NCBI RefSeq assembly: GCF_002019735.1
Contig: NZ_KV917378.1
Location: forward strand, 801,869 to 865,868
Direction: 5' to 3'
Origin: Salipaludibacillus agaradhaerens
Lineage (GTDB): Bacteria; Bacillota; Bacilli; Bacillales; Salisediminibacteriaceae
DNA length: 64,000 bases
The notes beneath the pieces were generated by a model that was not told the DNA's origin, ran no database searches, and saw only the letters and a program-made list of their open reading frames with translations. Position numbers and translations under genes: made by a program. Shown here piece after piece: positions 17,204 to 26,821 of the stretch (positions are counted from its first letter, which is position 1; each line of letters begins with the position of its first letter).

Positions 17204-17674
17204 CTACTCATTAAAATTCTTAGTTAGATTCGCCATTTCTATAGCTCCAGCGGCTGCTTCCCATCCTTTATTACCTGCTTTTGTTCCCGCACGTTCAATT
17301 GCCTGTTCAATCGTATCTGTGGTAAGTACCCCAAAAATGACTGGAATACCTGATGATAAAGAGATAGAAGCTACTCCCTTCGATACTTCTCCACACACAT
17401 AATCAAAATGAGGTGTCGAACCTCGAATAACGGTACCGAGAGTAATAACAGCATCATATTTTCCTGAGTCCGCCATTTTTTTTGCAATTAACGGAATTTC
17501 AAATGCACCAGGCACCCACGCTACATCCACGTCATCATTGGCTACGCCATGCCGTTTTAAAGCATCCTCTGCCCCACCTAATAATTTACCTGTAATAAAC
17601 TCATTAAACCTTCCTACAACAATCCCTATCTTTAATCCTGTCCCAACAAGATGTCCTTCATACGTATGTCCCAT
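17204..17674 (-). CDS. ribH: 6,7-dimethyl-8-ribityllumazine synthase
   Basis: RibH condenses 5-amino-6-ribitylaminouracil with 3,4-dihydroxybutanone phosphate to lumazine. The 156-residue protein has the typical [17 protein letters not shown] and [14 protein letters not shown] motifs, including the catalytic histidine of the last one. It lies 16 bp after ribA and 10 bp before ribT. Confidence 0.97.
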   Translation of the reverse strand: MGHTYEGHLVGTGLKIGIVVGRFNEFITGKLLGGAEDALKRHGVANDDVDVAWVPGAFEIPLIAKKMADSGKYDAVITLGTVIRGSTPHFDYVCGEVSKGVASISLSSGIPVIFGVLTTDTIEQAIERAGTKAGNKGWEAAAGAIEMANLTKNFNE

Positions 17675-17690
17675 AAAATTTCCTCCTATA

Positions 17691-18890
17691 TTAAAAATGT
17701 AATAAGTGACCTAATTTCTCTTTTTTTACTTTTAAATATTTTTCATTACTAGCACTATGCGGTAATTGCAAAGGCACTCTGTCCACTACTTCTAGATCAT
17801 AGCCCTTTAACCCAGTAATTTTACGAGGGTTATTCGTTAATAACTTCATTTTTCGAATACCTAAATCTCTTAAAATTTGGGCACCGATCCCATAATCCCT
17901 TAAATCCGGAGCAAATCCCAATTTTTCATTAGCTTCCACCGTATCATAGCCTTCTTCTTGAAGCTTATAAGCTTTCATTTTATTTAGTAAGCCTATACCG
18001 CGTCCCTCTTGGCGCATATAAAGCAGCACACCTGAACCTGCTTCTTGAATCTGGCTCAATGCCGCATGTAATTGTGGCCCACAATCACAACGTTGAGATC
18101 CGAAAACATCCCCTGTTAAACATTCAGAGTGTACACGCACAAGTGTGGGCTTTTCACCCCCGATATCACCTTTCACAATAGCTATATGTTCTTTGCCATC
18201 AACAACATTTGAATAGCCAATTGCTTTAAACTCTCCAAATTCTGTCGGTAATGAGATCTCAACTTCTTTTTGCACTAATTTATCTTTTCGATTACGATAT
18301 TGAATCATGTCTTTAATTGTGATCATTTTTAATTGATGTTCGTCGGCTATTTGGCGTAATTCTGGGACTCTTGCCATTGTACCATCTTCTTTTATAATTT
18401 CACAGATGACACCTGCAGGAGCTGCTCCGCACATTCTAGCCAAATCGACAGCAGCCTCGGTATGTCCGGCACGGCGTAAAACACCTCCATCCTTTGCGAT
18501 CAATGGGAATATGTGACCAGGGCGTTGGAAGTCAGCTGGTTTTGCTGTCTCATCAATAAGCGCTTTAATCGTAAACGACCTTTCTGGGGCCGAAATTCCA
18601 GTTGTTGTATGTTTATGATCAACACTGACAGTAAATGCTGTTCCATGAGGATCAGAGTTACGGTCAACCATCGGCATTAAATCAAGCTTTTTTGCCCGTT
18701 CTTCAGTTATAGGCGCACAGACAAGCCCCCTCCCATGAGTAATCATGAAATTAATTACCTCTGGGGTCGTTTTTTCAGCAAGAGCGACAAAATCTCCTTC
18801 ATTCTCTCTATCCTCATCATCACATACAATAATGACTTCACCTTGGGCTAGAGCATATATAGCTTCTTCTACGGGATCAAATTGTGTCAT
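17691..18890 (-). CDS. ribA: bifunctional GTP cyclohydrolase II / DHBP synthase (RibAB type)
   Basis: The N-terminal half (about 1-200) is 3,4-dihydroxy-2-butanone-4-phosphate synthase with [10 protein letters not shown] and the [11 protein letters not shown] motif. The C-terminal half (about 205-399) is GTP cyclohydrolase II with the zinc-binding [18 protein letters not shown] cysteines and the RQEGRGIGL motif. It thus makes both precursors of riboflavin. The length of 399 residues is normal for the fusion. It follows ribE by 14 bp. Confidence 0.97.
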   Translation of the reverse strand: MTQFDPVEEAIYALAQGEVIIVCDDEDRENEGDFVALAEKTTPEVINFMITHGRGLVCAPITEERAKKLDLMPMVDRNSDPHGTAFTVSVDHKHTTTGISAPERSFTIKALIDETAKPADFQRPGHIFPLIAKDGGVLRRAGHTEAAVDLARMCGAAPAGVICEIIKEDGTMARVPELRQIADEHQLKMITIKDMIQYRNRKDKLVQKEVEISLPTEFGEFKAIGYSNVVDGKEHIAIVKGDIGGEKPTLVRVHSECLTGDVFGSQRCDCGPQLHAALSQIQEAGSGVLLYMRQEGRGIGLLNKMKAYKLQEEGYDTVEANEKLGFAPDLRDYGIGAQILRDLGIRKMKLLTNNPRKITGLKGYDLEVVDRVPLQLPHSASNEKYLKVKKEKLGHLLHF

Positions 18891-18904
18891 GTCACCGCAC
18901 CTCC

Positions 18905-19564
18905 TTATAAATTAAATCCATGTTCTTTTAGAAAATTATCCGTTATTTTACCAGGTGTAGACTCTACTGTTTGAATACGATTGGTTAAAAGACCTTCAAT
19001 ATATTTAGCGAGCATATCACACTCGATGTTCACATTGTCACCAGAACCTTTTTCACCTAATACTGTTCCCTCTAGTGTGTGTGGTATGAGTGACACCGTT
19101 ACACTATTATCGGATACTCCAAATATCGTTAAGCTAGTGCCGTCCACACATATACTACCTTTCATCATCATATACTTTCGTAACTCTGGGGATATTTTAA
19201 TATCGTAATAAACAGCATTGTGCTCTGGTCGTTTAGTTATAATCGTCCCCATCCCATCCACATGTCCACTGACAAAGTGACCACCGAAACGGCCATTTGC
19301 AGCCATTGCGCGCTCTAAGTTCACGGAAGAAGTCACTTTTAAATCTTTTAAGCTTGTGTGTCTAACGGTTTCTGGCATGAGGTCCACAGTAAACAACTTG
19401 TCATTAAAGTAGGTCACTGTTAAGCAAACGCCGTTAACAGCGATACTGTCTCCTTCCTTCACGTCTGTTAAAATTTTTGAGGCTTCAATCGTCATCACGA
19501 TCGCATCGCCAGTCTGCCTAATATTGTGTATTTTACCTTTTTCTTCAACGATACCGGTAAACAA
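18905..19564 (-). CDS. ribE: riboflavin synthase alpha chain
   Basis: RibE dismutates two lumazines to riboflavin. The 219-residue protein is an internal duplication of two lumazine-binding barrels, with [10 protein letters not shown] at the start and the VNGVCLTV and VDGTSLTI repeats. The start is TTG, with GGGAGG upstream, two bases after the ribD stop. The gene is called ribE or ribB depending on nomenclature. Confidence 0.96.
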   Translation of the reverse strand: MFTGIVEEKGKIHNIRQTGDAIVMTIEASKILTDVKEGDSIAVNGVCLTVTYFNDKLFTVDLMPETVRHTSLKDLKVTSSVNLERAMAANGRFGGHFVSGHVDGMGTIITKRPEHNAVYYDIKISPELRKYMMMKGSICVDGTSLTIFGVSDNSVTVSLIPHTLEGTVLGEKGSGDNVNIECDMLAKYIEGLLTNRIQTVESTPGKITDNFLKEHGFNL

Positions 19565-19566
19565 AG

Positions 19567-20652
19567 TTATTCCTCCCTTTTACGAAACACAAATTTAACA
19601 TCTAGTCCAATAAGTTCCATATTAACTAACTCTAATCGAGGAACATCACTTAAATTTGAAAAGCCCTTGCCTGAAAAAGAAGACCTCGCTTGTTCCCCAC
19701 CGATGATCATCGGCGCCATATATTTGATGAGACATTGAAATTCTCCAGCCCGTAAAAAGCTGTCATTCACAGTGCCTCCCCCTTCCACAAGCAAGGAAGA
19801 AACCTGTTGTTTACCGATGATCGTAAGGAGCTCAGTAATTTCAATCGTATCACCTGACACTGTAAAAATAGTAACACCAGCTTGTTCAAGCGCTTCCTTC
19901 GCCTCTTCACTAGCTCTGTTTGTCGTTATAACCCATGTGTCAGCTTGTGTGTCCGTTACAACATGACTTGTAAGAGGTATCCTTAGTGTGGAATCAAGTA
20001 TGATGCGTATTGGATGATGGCCACCATTACTTAACCTAGCCGTTAACATCGGATTATCTTGAATAATCGTCTCAACACCTACTAAAATGGCATCGTTCTC
20101 ATGCCGCAACCGATGACCGTCTTTTCTTGCTTCTTCTCCAGTAATCCATTGACTTTCACCTGAACTGGTTGCTATTTTCCCATCAATACTAGATGCTGTT
20201 TTAAGGGTGACATATGGCTTGGAAGTTCGTATGAAGTGAAAAAATTCTTTATTTAATGCGTCGGCTTCCGCTTTATGTGTCCCTGTTTCCACTACAATCC
20301 CTGCTTGCTTTAGTTTCGCTATTCCATTCCCACTAACTTTTGGATTGGGGTCTATAGAAGCGATAAAAACTTTAGAGATACCTGCTTCAATAATTGCATC
20401 GGCACACGGGGGGGTTTTCCCGTAATGTGAACAAGGTTCTAATGTGACATACATAACAGCCTCTTTTGCTTTCTCACCTGCCATCGCTAAAGCATGCCTT
20501 TCAGCGTGAGGGTCGCCTGCTTTCAAATGAGCCCCCAAACCTACAATTTCAGAATCTTTTACAATCACACATCCCACAACTGGATTTGGTACTGTTTGGC
20601 CTTTTGTTTTTGCAGCCATTTGAATCGCTAGTTCCATATAATCAGTCTCCAA
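19567..20652 (-). CDS. ribD: bifunctional riboflavin deaminase/reductase RibD
   Basis: The N-terminal cytidine-deaminase-like domain has HAERHA and PCSHYGKTPPC zinc ligands, and the C-terminal domain is the reductase (GKIATSSGESQWIT, LVEGGG). The protein performs two successive steps of riboflavin synthesis. Start codons here are two adjacent TTGs; the one at 20652 is better spaced from GGGGGAG and gives an N-terminus METDYMELA that resembles B. subtilis RibD. It is the first gene of the FMN-riboswitch-controlled operon. Confidence 0.95.
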   Translation of the reverse strand: METDYMELAIQMAAKTKGQTVPNPVVGCVIVKDSEIVGLGAHLKAGDPHAERHALAMAGEKAKEAVMYVTLEPCSHYGKTPPCADAIIEAGISKVFIASIDPNPKVSGNGIAKLKQAGIVVETGTHKAEADALNKEFFHFIRTSKPYVTLKTASSIDGKIATSSGESQWITGEEARKDGHRLRHENDAILVGVETIIQDNPMLTARLSNGGHHPIRIILDSTLRIPLTSHVVTDTQADTWVITTNRASEEAKEALEQAGVTIFTVSGDTIEITELLTIIGKQQVSSLLVEGGGTVNDSFLRAGEFQCLIKYMAPMIIGGEQARSSFSGKGFSNLSDVPRLELVNMELIGLDVKFVFRKREE

Positions 20653-20851
20653 CAAAACTCCCCCTCTGACAGCTATTACTTGACTAGTTAGTTGTTCTAT
20701 ATGTGAAATTATGACACGAGATGTGAACTCATTTGTAAAAGGTAAAATAATCGATAAGACTCACCTATTTTACATAATCTCACGAAAAAACATATTCCGT
20801 AGTCACTTTCTTACTCCTCAAATTGAGAGGACAACATTTCGCTGTAAAATG

Positions 20852-20881
20852 AAAAAACCCTGAAAGTAGGTCCTTTCAGAG
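20852..20881 (-). terminator. attenuator terminator of the FMN riboswitch
   Basis: On the minus strand CTCTGAAAG and CTTTCAGGG pair over 9 bp around GACCTA and are followed by TTTTTT. It lies between the aptamer and ribD, as an attenuator should, about 165 bases past the aptamer and 200 bases before the start codon. Confidence 0.8.
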
Positions 20882-21044
20882 CAGATAATCTAGAATATGA
20901 ATCGTTTAAAAACATAGGGTTATGAAAAAGACAGAATGGCAGAAAATCCCATACTCAATTAACAATACTCCCCTATAAGTTATAGGAAAGAAAGTTTAGA
21001 TACACTGTCCTACTTGGTTCAATCCCCAATATTTTTATCCATCA

Positions 21045-21196
21045 TATCCTTCTCCCATCCAGACTATACTGTCGGCTTTGGATTTTCACCAAATCCACCG
21101 TTATTGCAATGAGCAAAATAACGGGTCACGGACTAAGAGGTATATACCTCATCACCGCCGGTTGGGAATTTCACCCTGCCCCGAAGGAATGATTCT
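21045..21196 (-). ncRNA. FMN riboswitch (RFN element) of the rib operon
   Basis: Read on the minus strand, the conserved RFN pieces occur in order: TTCGGGGCAGGGTGAAATTC, CCGGCGGT, AGTCCGTGACCCG, GGTGGATTTGGTGAAAATCC and AAGCCGACAGTATAGTC, closing with GGATGGGAGAAGGA. FMN binding normally stops ribDEAHT transcription. Confidence 0.97.
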
Positions 21197-21251
21197 TATT
21201 GTGTTTTGTTTATTATATCACATGTTATTTCGGTGTCACTAAAATTTGCTC

Positions 21252-21285
21252 AAAAAAAACAGTGAAAGTGTAAAACTCTCACTGC
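21252..21285 (-). terminator. intrinsic terminator downstream of ppiB
   Basis: CAGTGA and TCACTG plus an inner AGT/ACT pairing form a hairpin followed by eight T residues on the minus strand, 10 bp past the ppiB stop. Confidence 0.8.
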
Positions 21286-21294
21286 TTGTCCTTA

Positions 21295-21729
21295 TTATGC
21301 ATCATAGACAGTTACTTTTTGCATGACATCCCCTTGCTTAATGCGATCGACCACATCAATACCCTCAATAACTTTACCGAACACAGTATGAACACCATCT
21401 AGATGGGGCTGAGGATCAAATACGAGGAAAAATTGACTTCCCCCCGTATCTTTTCCTGCATGAGCCATTGATAAGCTTCCTTTTTCATGTTTGTGGGGAT
21501 TACCTTCTGTTTCACATTTTATCGCATAACCAGGACCGCCTGTGCCTGTACCTTGAGGACATCCGCCTTGAGCTACAAAGCCAGGAATAACACGATGGAA
21601 ATTTAATCCGTTATAAAAACCTTCATTTGCTAATTTTTCAAAGTTAGCCACTGTGCCCGGTGCTTCATCTGGAAAAAATTCAATAACAACTTTTTCTCCT
21701 GTTTCAAATACAATTTCGCCTTTTTTCAT
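21295..21729 (-). CDS. ppiB: peptidyl-prolyl cis-trans isomerase, cyclophilin type
   Basis: The 144-residue cytoplasmic cyclophilin catalyses proline isomerisation during folding. The active-site segment is [13 protein letters not shown] (about 49-61), with the further motifs MAHAG and GSQFFL. No signal peptide is present. It is a single gene with its own terminator, downstream of lysA with a 100-bp gap. Confidence 0.95.
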   Translation of the reverse strand: MKKGEIVFETGEKVVIEFFPDEAPGTVANFEKLANEGFYNGLNFHRVIPGFVAQGGCPQGTGTGGPGYAIKCETEGNPHKHEKGSLSMAHAGKDTGGSQFFLVFDPQPHLDGVHTVFGKVIEGIDVVDRIKQGDVMQKVTVYDA

Positions 21730-21829
21730 GTTGGAAGACCTCCCATTATTGTGTAAATCAGTCAGACTTCTTTATTCTACCTTACATTGAGTTAGAATGA
21801 AACTCATGAGACTATATCTAAATGTTATA

Positions 21830-23176
21830 TTATTTATTTACAGTTGAATCCACATCTTTAAGTTGACACTGATGACGGTATGATCGCTCGTGGCGCACTA
21901 AGTCACTAAACGTCTCTCTCTCAATAACACATGTGTGTTCTCCACCTTCCACAAAAACCACAGCAGGACGAAGAATACGGTTATAATTATTGGCCATAGC
22001 ATAACCATATGCACCTGTAGAAGAAACTGCAAGAATATCACCTTGAACAGCTGGTGGTAACTTAACATCCCAGATAAGCATATCGCCACTTTCACAGCAT
22101 TTGCCTGCGATAGATACGAGTTCTGTTTTTTCATCGTTTGCTTTATTCGCTAAAACAGCTTCATATTCTGCCTGATATAATGCTGGACGAATATTATCAG
22201 TCATCCCCCCGTCTACAGATAGGTATGTCCGTACATCGGGAATATCTTTTCTAGCACCTATACGGTAAAGTGTCGTACCAGCTTCCCCGACTAGTGCCCG
22301 CCCTGGCTCAATCCAAATTTCTGGAACTGGCATTTTCAGTTTAGCTGCCTCGCTTTTCGCCGTTTCTACCATTTTGTCAACATAGACATGTAAAGGCAAT
22401 GGATGGTCGTTCTCTCCATATCGAATACCAAAGCCGCCCCCCACATTTAACACATCTGGATAGTAGCCCATTTCCTGATGCCACCGGGCTATTGATAAGT
22501 AAATTGCTTTCACCGCTTCTTCAAAGCCTTCCGCTCGAAAAATTTGTGATCCTATGTGTGAATGGACACCTTGTAAGTAAAGATACTCATGATTAAGTAA
22601 CATTTTAATCGCCTTTTCAGCTTGACCACTGTTCAGATCAAATCCAAATTTGGAATCTTCCTGTCCAGTTGAAATATATTCATGTGTGTGTGCTTCTACA
22701 CCCGGTGTAATTCGAATAAGAACTTTCATCGGCGTTTTCATAGATTCAGTCATAGCCATTAGCCAAGATAGCTCTGTAAAGTTGTCAACAACAATACACC
22801 CAATTCCTTCTTTTAAAGCCATTTCCAACTCATCAGGCGTTTTATTATTACCATGAAAATGAATTCTCTCGGCTGGAAAACCTGCCTTCATAGCGGTAAA
22901 CAGTTCCCCACCAGAACAGACATCTAAACTTAAACCCAGTTCTTCAGCTAGCTCTATCATAGCAATACAGCTAAATGCTTTACTTGCATAAGCTACTTGA
23001 TAATCTACACGTTGTTGTTCAAAAGCTTTCTTAAAAGCTAACGCGCGATCGCGAATGTCTTTCACATCATATATATATAACGGAGTGCCATAATACTCTG
23101 CTAATTCAGTAACATCGACGCCACCTATCGTTAAATGTCCAAAGTCATTAATATAGCTCGTGCCGTATAAACCCAC
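21830..23176 (-). CDS. lysA: diaminopimelate decarboxylase
   Basis: LysA makes L-lysine from meso-diaminopimelate, the last step of the pathway. The PLP lysine is Lys66 (AYASKAFSC). Other signatures are DVCSGGELFTA, NVGGGFGIRY, EPGRALVGEAG and CCESGD. The length of 448 residues is typical. The start is GTG at 23176, with AAAGGAG nine bases upstream; an ATG two bases away is out of frame. Expression is controlled by the upstream lysine riboswitch. Confidence 0.97.
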   Translation of the reverse strand: MGLYGTSYINDFGHLTIGGVDVTELAEYYGTPLYIYDVKDIRDRALAFKKAFEQQRVDYQVAYASKAFSCIAMIELAEELGLSLDVCSGGELFTAMKAGFPAERIHFHGNNKTPDELEMALKEGIGCIVVDNFTELSWLMAMTESMKTPMKVLIRITPGVEAHTHEYISTGQEDSKFGFDLNSGQAEKAIKMLLNHEYLYLQGVHSHIGSQIFRAEGFEEAVKAIYLSIARWHQEMGYYPDVLNVGGGFGIRYGENDHPLPLHVYVDKMVETAKSEAAKLKMPVPEIWIEPGRALVGEAGTTLYRIGARKDIPDVRTYLSVDGGMTDNIRPALYQAEYEAVLANKANDEKTELVSIAGKCCESGDMLIWDVKLPPAVQGDILAVSSTGAYGYAMANNYNRILRPAVVFVEGGEHTCVIERETFSDLVRHERSYRHQCQLKDVDSTVNK

Positions 23177-23220
23177 ATTAATCCACTCCTTTAGTCACTC
23201 GTATTACTAATATAAAACAA

Positions 23221-23258
23221 ATAAAAAGAGAAATGAATATGAAACACATTCATTTCCC
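23221..23258 (-). terminator. terminator of the lysine riboswitch
   Basis: On the minus strand GGGAAATGAATGTG and CATATTCATTTCTC pair over 14 bp with wobbles around a TTT loop, followed by TTTTTAT. It lies between the aptamer and lysA and is the off-state terminator. Confidence 0.85.
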
Positions 23259-23288
23259 TTAAGCTCAACGCAAAGAACAGTGTGCTTT

Positions 23289-23463
23289 CAGGGTAGTGCT
23301 CCACCACATTTATAAGCAGTGACAGTGTACAGAATGTTCAACTGTACCCCAGCTGGTGGAATGTAAGGAGGCATTCTCCAACTTCGGCAACTCGGCCTTT
23401 CCATTGTTTTCAAAGCCTCCTTAGCTCCCACAATGTACTGTTCCTCATTGCACCTCTACCTGT
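23289..23463 (-). ncRNA. lysine riboswitch (L-box) upstream of lysA
   Basis: On the minus strand the element opens with AGGTAGAGGTGC and closes with GCACTACCCTG, which pair as P1. Between them are the conserved GGAAAGGCCGAGTTGCCGAA and AGCTGGGGTAC pieces of the L-box. Its length of about 175 bases and its position before lysA agree. Confidence 0.93.
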
Positions 23464-23541
23464 TTCAGAAAAGGTGAACCTTTTCTTGTCAGTTTTATAA
23501 ACATTATCATACTCAAAGACTTCATGCAACTGCTTTGCGTG

Positions 23542-25029
23542 TTAGCTTTGTTTAATCGGGTCTTTTGGTTTAACGATACTTGGTCTACGTCGTTTTAATG
23601 GAATTGGTTGACGGATTAAAATATCCCAAAAGGCTTTCGGATAAAAGGGCAGAAAGGGCCACAAATACGGTGCATTTAAAGGCTTCGTTCGAGCTATAAG
23701 GATGAAAAAGACTGTTGTAGCAATAACAAAGCCTGGTACTTTAAACAATGCAACAGCTATGAGGACGGCTATCCTTAAAATTTTTAATGCAATCGCCATT
23801 TCATAACTTGGTGTTGCGAACATACCAATGGCAGCAAAGGCTACATATAAAATAACTTCTGGGACTAACAAACCCACCTCAATGGCAATTTCACCAATTA
23901 GTAAAGCCGCTACTAACCCGAGAGCTGTCGCTAAAGGTGAAGGTGTATGTATTGCAGCCATCCTTAATAATTCAATTCCTAATTCAGCAAAGACCATTTG
24001 AGCAAATATAGGTACATTTGTTGTTTCTTCAGGCCCAATGTAGTGCAATTGTTCAGGAATGAGTGATGGTTCTAGCACCATCAATAGCCATAATGGCAAA
24101 ATGAATAACGCAAATATCATACCTGAAAAGCGTACCCATCGAAAAAAAGTGCCAACTATAGGGGCTTGGCGATATTCTTCCGCATGCTGCACATGATGAA
24201 AAAAAGTAGCTGGAAACACGATGATACTTGGGGATGTATCCACAAATAAAATAACATGACCTTCCAACAAATGAGTAGCTGCTACATCAGGCCTTTCTGT
24301 ATAGCGTACCATCGGAAACGGATTAATTCCTTGCTTCACGACGAACTCTTCAACCACTTTGTCTGCCATTGTTAACCCGTCTATATCGATCGCTTCTAAT
24401 TCTTTTCGAACAATGTTCACAAGGTCTGGGTCAGCAACCCCTTTAATATACGATAAACAGATATCTGTCTTTGATCTTCTTCCAACTTGCATCATTTCAT
24501 TGCGTAATCTTTCATCCCGAATTCGACGTCTAGTTAACGCCGTATTTTCAATAATATTTTCCGTATACCCATCGCGGCTTCCCCGTACAACTCGTTCTGT
24601 ATCAGGTTCTTCAGGTCCACGTCCAGGATAACTTCGTACATCTATGACAATGGCTTCTGCTTCACCTTCAATGAGAATAAATATAAGCCCCGAGAGCATT
24701 TGCTTAATAGCTGTATCTAGTGTATCAGCATACTCAACTTGTACGTGGGTCAGTCGATTTTCAATCTGCTCTCTGACTTTATTAGTTCGCTTTCTTTCTG
24801 TAGCGTCTAAAAACATGAGCTCTTTTAACAGCTCAATGATATATTCGATATCGCAAAGACCATTAACAAAATAAAATTGGACTTCCTTATCGAGTACATG
24901 AATCTTTCTAATCCCTACGTCAAAGCTTTCACCAATACCCACTCGTTCTATTATCCGGCGCTCATTTTCGTGGATATCTGTAACAAATGGATGATCAATT
25001 TTTGTTTCATCCAGCTCATCACGACTCAA
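23542..25029 (-). CDS. spoVAF: stage V sporulation protein AF (GerA family)
   Basis: SpoVAF belongs to the GerA/GerBA spore germinant receptor A-subunit family and is an inner spore membrane protein. The 495-residue protein has a soluble N-terminal domain (about 1-300) with VRSYPGRGPEEPDTER and VDTSPS-type motifs, then a membrane domain (about 305-465) with PLWLLMVLEPSLIPEQ. It starts with TTG, with AAGGAGAG upstream. It stands alone between lysA and sigF: the spoVAA to spoVAE genes found before it in B. subtilis are absent here. Confidence 0.92.
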   Translation of the reverse strand: MSRDELDETKIDHPFVTDIHENERRIIERVGIGESFDVGIRKIHVLDKEVQFYFVNGLCDIEYIIELLKELMFLDATERKRTNKVREQIENRLTHVQVEYADTLDTAIKQMLSGLIFILIEGEAEAIVIDVRSYPGRGPEEPDTERVVRGSRDGYTENIIENTALTRRRIRDERLRNEMMQVGRRSKTDICLSYIKGVADPDLVNIVRKELEAIDIDGLTMADKVVEEFVVKQGINPFPMVRYTERPDVAATHLLEGHVILFVDTSPSIIVFPATFFHHVQHAEEYRQAPIVGTFFRWVRFSGMIFALFILPLWLLMVLEPSLIPEQLHYIGPEETTNVPIFAQMVFAELGIELLRMAAIHTPSPLATALGLVAALLIGEIAIEVGLLVPEVILYVAFAAIGMFATPSYEMAIALKILRIAVLIAVALFKVPGFVIATTVFFILIARTKPLNAPYLWPFLPFYPKAFWDILIRQPIPLKRRRPSIVKPKDPIKQS

Positions 25030-25094
25030 GTCAATCTCTCCTTTCCATAATTACATGTGACATGTTTAGTATGAGTGAAAAACACAATTCAATA

Positions 25095-25126
25095 CAAAAA
25101 CAGCTCAACTTAATCGTTGAGCTGTT
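25095..25126 (-). terminator. intrinsic terminator overlapping the end of sigF
   Basis: AACAGCTCAAC (25099-25109) and GTTGAGCTGTT (25116-25126) are perfect 11-bp arms, followed by TTTTTGTATT on the minus strand. The sigF stop codon is in the loop. It separates the spoIIA operon from spoVAF. Confidence 0.85.
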
Positions 25127-25865
25127 CTTTCAATTGAATGAGAATTTTCTTTTCAAGTCGTGAAACCTGTACTTGAGAGATTCCAAGTCTTTCTGCTACC
25201 TGAGATTGTGTTTGATCTTTATAATACCTTAGAAAAATAATTAACTTTTCACGGTCTGATAGTCTGTCAATTTCATCTTTTAACGCTATTTTATCGAACC
25301 ACTTCGTATCATTTTCATCAGAAATTTGGTCGAGGATAGTAATAGGGTCACCATCATTTTCATAGACTGTTTCATGAATAGAGGCTAGTTGCCGATTGGC
25401 TTCTTGAGCAAATACAACTTCTTCAGGGCTGATGTCTAACTTATCGGCTATTTCTTGGATAGTTGGTACTCTACCAAACGTTTTTGCTAGCTCATCACTC
25501 ATTTTGCGAATATGATTCGCTGTTTCTTTAATTGATCGGCTTACTTTTACTGTGCCGTCATCTCGAAGAAAGCGTTGAATTTCTCCAATAATCATAGGGA
25601 CGGCATAAGTAGAAAATTTGACATCAAAAGATAAATCAAACTTATCTACTGATTTAATTAAGCCAATACACCCAATTTGAAATAAATCCTCTTGGTCATA
25701 ACCCCTATTTAAAAAACGTTGTACGACTGACCAAACTAGTCGCGTATTGTGACTGACGATACGGTCACGAGCCTTTTGATTACCTTGTTGCGCTTCTGCG
25801 ATCAATTTTTTTACTTCCTCATCTTTTAAATACTTCTTCTGATTATCTTTAAATTCTACATTCAT
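25110..25865 (-). CDS. sigF: RNA polymerase sigma factor SigF (forespore)
   Basis: Sigma F is the first forespore-specific sigma factor and is held inactive by SpoIIAB. The 251-residue protein has region 2 (GCIGLIKSVDKFD, FSTYAVPMIIGEIQRFLRDDG), region 3 and region 4 (REKLIIFLRYYKDQTQSQVAERLGISQ, split here by reading). The ATG at 25865 gives the MNVEF start seen in homologues; an adjacent ATG at 25868 also fits the AGAGGA site. It follows spoIIAB by 14 bp. Confidence 0.96.
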   Translation of the reverse strand: MNVEFKDNQKKYLKDEEVKKLIAEAQQGNQKARDRIVSHNTRLVWSVVQRFLNRGYDQEDLFQIGCIGLIKSVDKFDLSFDVKFSTYAVPMIIGEIQRFLRDDGTVKVSRSIKETANHIRKMSDELAKTFGRVPTIQEIADKLDISPEEVVFAQEANRQLASIHETVYENDGDPITILDQISDENDTKWFDKIALKDEIDRLSDREKLIIFLRYYKDQTQSQVAERLGISQVQVSRLEKKILIQLKEQLND

Positions 25866-25879
25866 CATAGGGAGTCCTC

Positions 25880-26320
25880 TCAATTACAGAGTACATTTTG
25901 TTTTGACAGGCGTTTAACGAGTGTGACAGTCGTGCCCTCTAATCGGCTCGATTCAACTGAAACGTCATCCATAAAGTTCTCCATAATTGTAAATCCCATA
26001 CCACTTCGTTCCAGTTCTGGCTTCGATGTATATAATGGCTGCCTTGCCTCTTCCAAATTTGAAATACCTAAACCCTCATCACGGACTACAAGATGGACTG
26101 TTCCGTCTACTAACTCAACCTCGACATAAACAATCCCTTCATCGTTTTCCCCGTAACCATGAATAATCGCATTCGTAACGGCTTCACTCACAACCGTTTT
26201 TATTTCAGTGAGTTCATCCATTGTTGGATCTAATTGGGCTACAAAAGCAGCTACTGAAACTCTTGCAAATGATTCATTAGCACTGACAGCTGTAAAGGAT
26301 AACGCCATTCGGTTTCTCAT
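25880..26320 (-). CDS. spoIIAB: anti-sigma F factor SpoIIAB
   Basis: SpoIIAB is a GHKL-fold kinase that binds sigma F and phosphorylates SpoIIAA on serine. The 146-residue protein has the N box [11 protein letters not shown] and the ATP-binding VRDEGLGI and [12 protein letters not shown] motifs. It overlaps spoIIAA by 4 bp. Confidence 0.97.
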   Translation of the reverse strand: MRNRMALSFTAVSANESFARVSVAAFVAQLDPTMDELTEIKTVVSEAVTNAIIHGYGENDEGIVYVEVELVDGTVHLVVRDEGLGISNLEEARQPLYTSKPELERSGMGFTIMENFMDDVSVESSRLEGTTVTLVKRLSKQNVLCN

Positions 26321-26670
26321 GAAGCAGCCCCCAAACTGTTCAACGCTTCCCTTTCATTGGCCGTGAACGTCACAATTTTAAATAGACCCGATAATTCGAA
26401 TAATCGTCTCACTTGCTGTGACAAGCAGCATACCACCATTTCCCCATTAACCGCTTGAACTTTTTTATAGCGACCAAGTACAACCCCCAAACCAGAACTA
26501 TCCATAAAGGTTAGTTTTTCTAGATTAAGCAGCACATGTGTTAATCCTTGTTCATTCAAAGCTGTGTCTACCCTGTCCCTTAACTTAACAGCTGTATGAT
26601 GATCTAATTCTCCTACGAGTCTGACACAAAGAATGTCACCTTTTTGCTCTAAATCGATCAGTAAACTCAT
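26317..26670 (-). CDS. spoIIAA: anti-sigma F factor antagonist SpoIIAA
   Basis: SpoIIAA is a STAS-domain protein that releases sigma F from SpoIIAB when unphosphorylated. The phosphorylated serine is Ser58 in MDSSGLGV. The start at 26670 gives 117 residues, with GAAGGAGTG five bases upstream; the six-residue upstream extension overlaps that site. It is the first gene of the spoIIA operon. Confidence 0.97.
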   Translation of the reverse strand: MSLLIDLEQKGDILCVRLVGELDHHTAVKLRDRVDTALNEQGLTHVLLNLEKLTFMDSSGLGVVLGRYKKVQAVNGEMVVCCLSQQVRRLFELSGLFKIVTFTANEREALNSLGAAS

Positions 26671-26740
26671 GCTTTCACTCCTTCTCATAAATTCTTACTC
26701 CTCCGTTCCCCCTCCCGGGAATCTGGTGAGTCACGTTTAG

Positions 26741-26770
26741 TACTTCACTTTTCACACTTTTTATTCCTGC
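26741..26770 (-). promoter_or_regulatory. candidate sigma H promoter of the spoIIA operon
   Basis: On the minus strand GCAGGAATA (26770-26762) matches the sigma H -35 (RNAGGAWWW) and AGTGAAGTA (26749-26741) is close to the -10 (RNNGAATWW), with a 12-base spacer. It lies about 75 bp before spoIIAA, where B. subtilis has its sigma H promoter. Confidence 0.55.
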
Positions 26771-26821
26771 TCTTGAACAAAACTAGTGTTGATTCGGCAA
26801 AACCATTAACAATTCGGTGAA

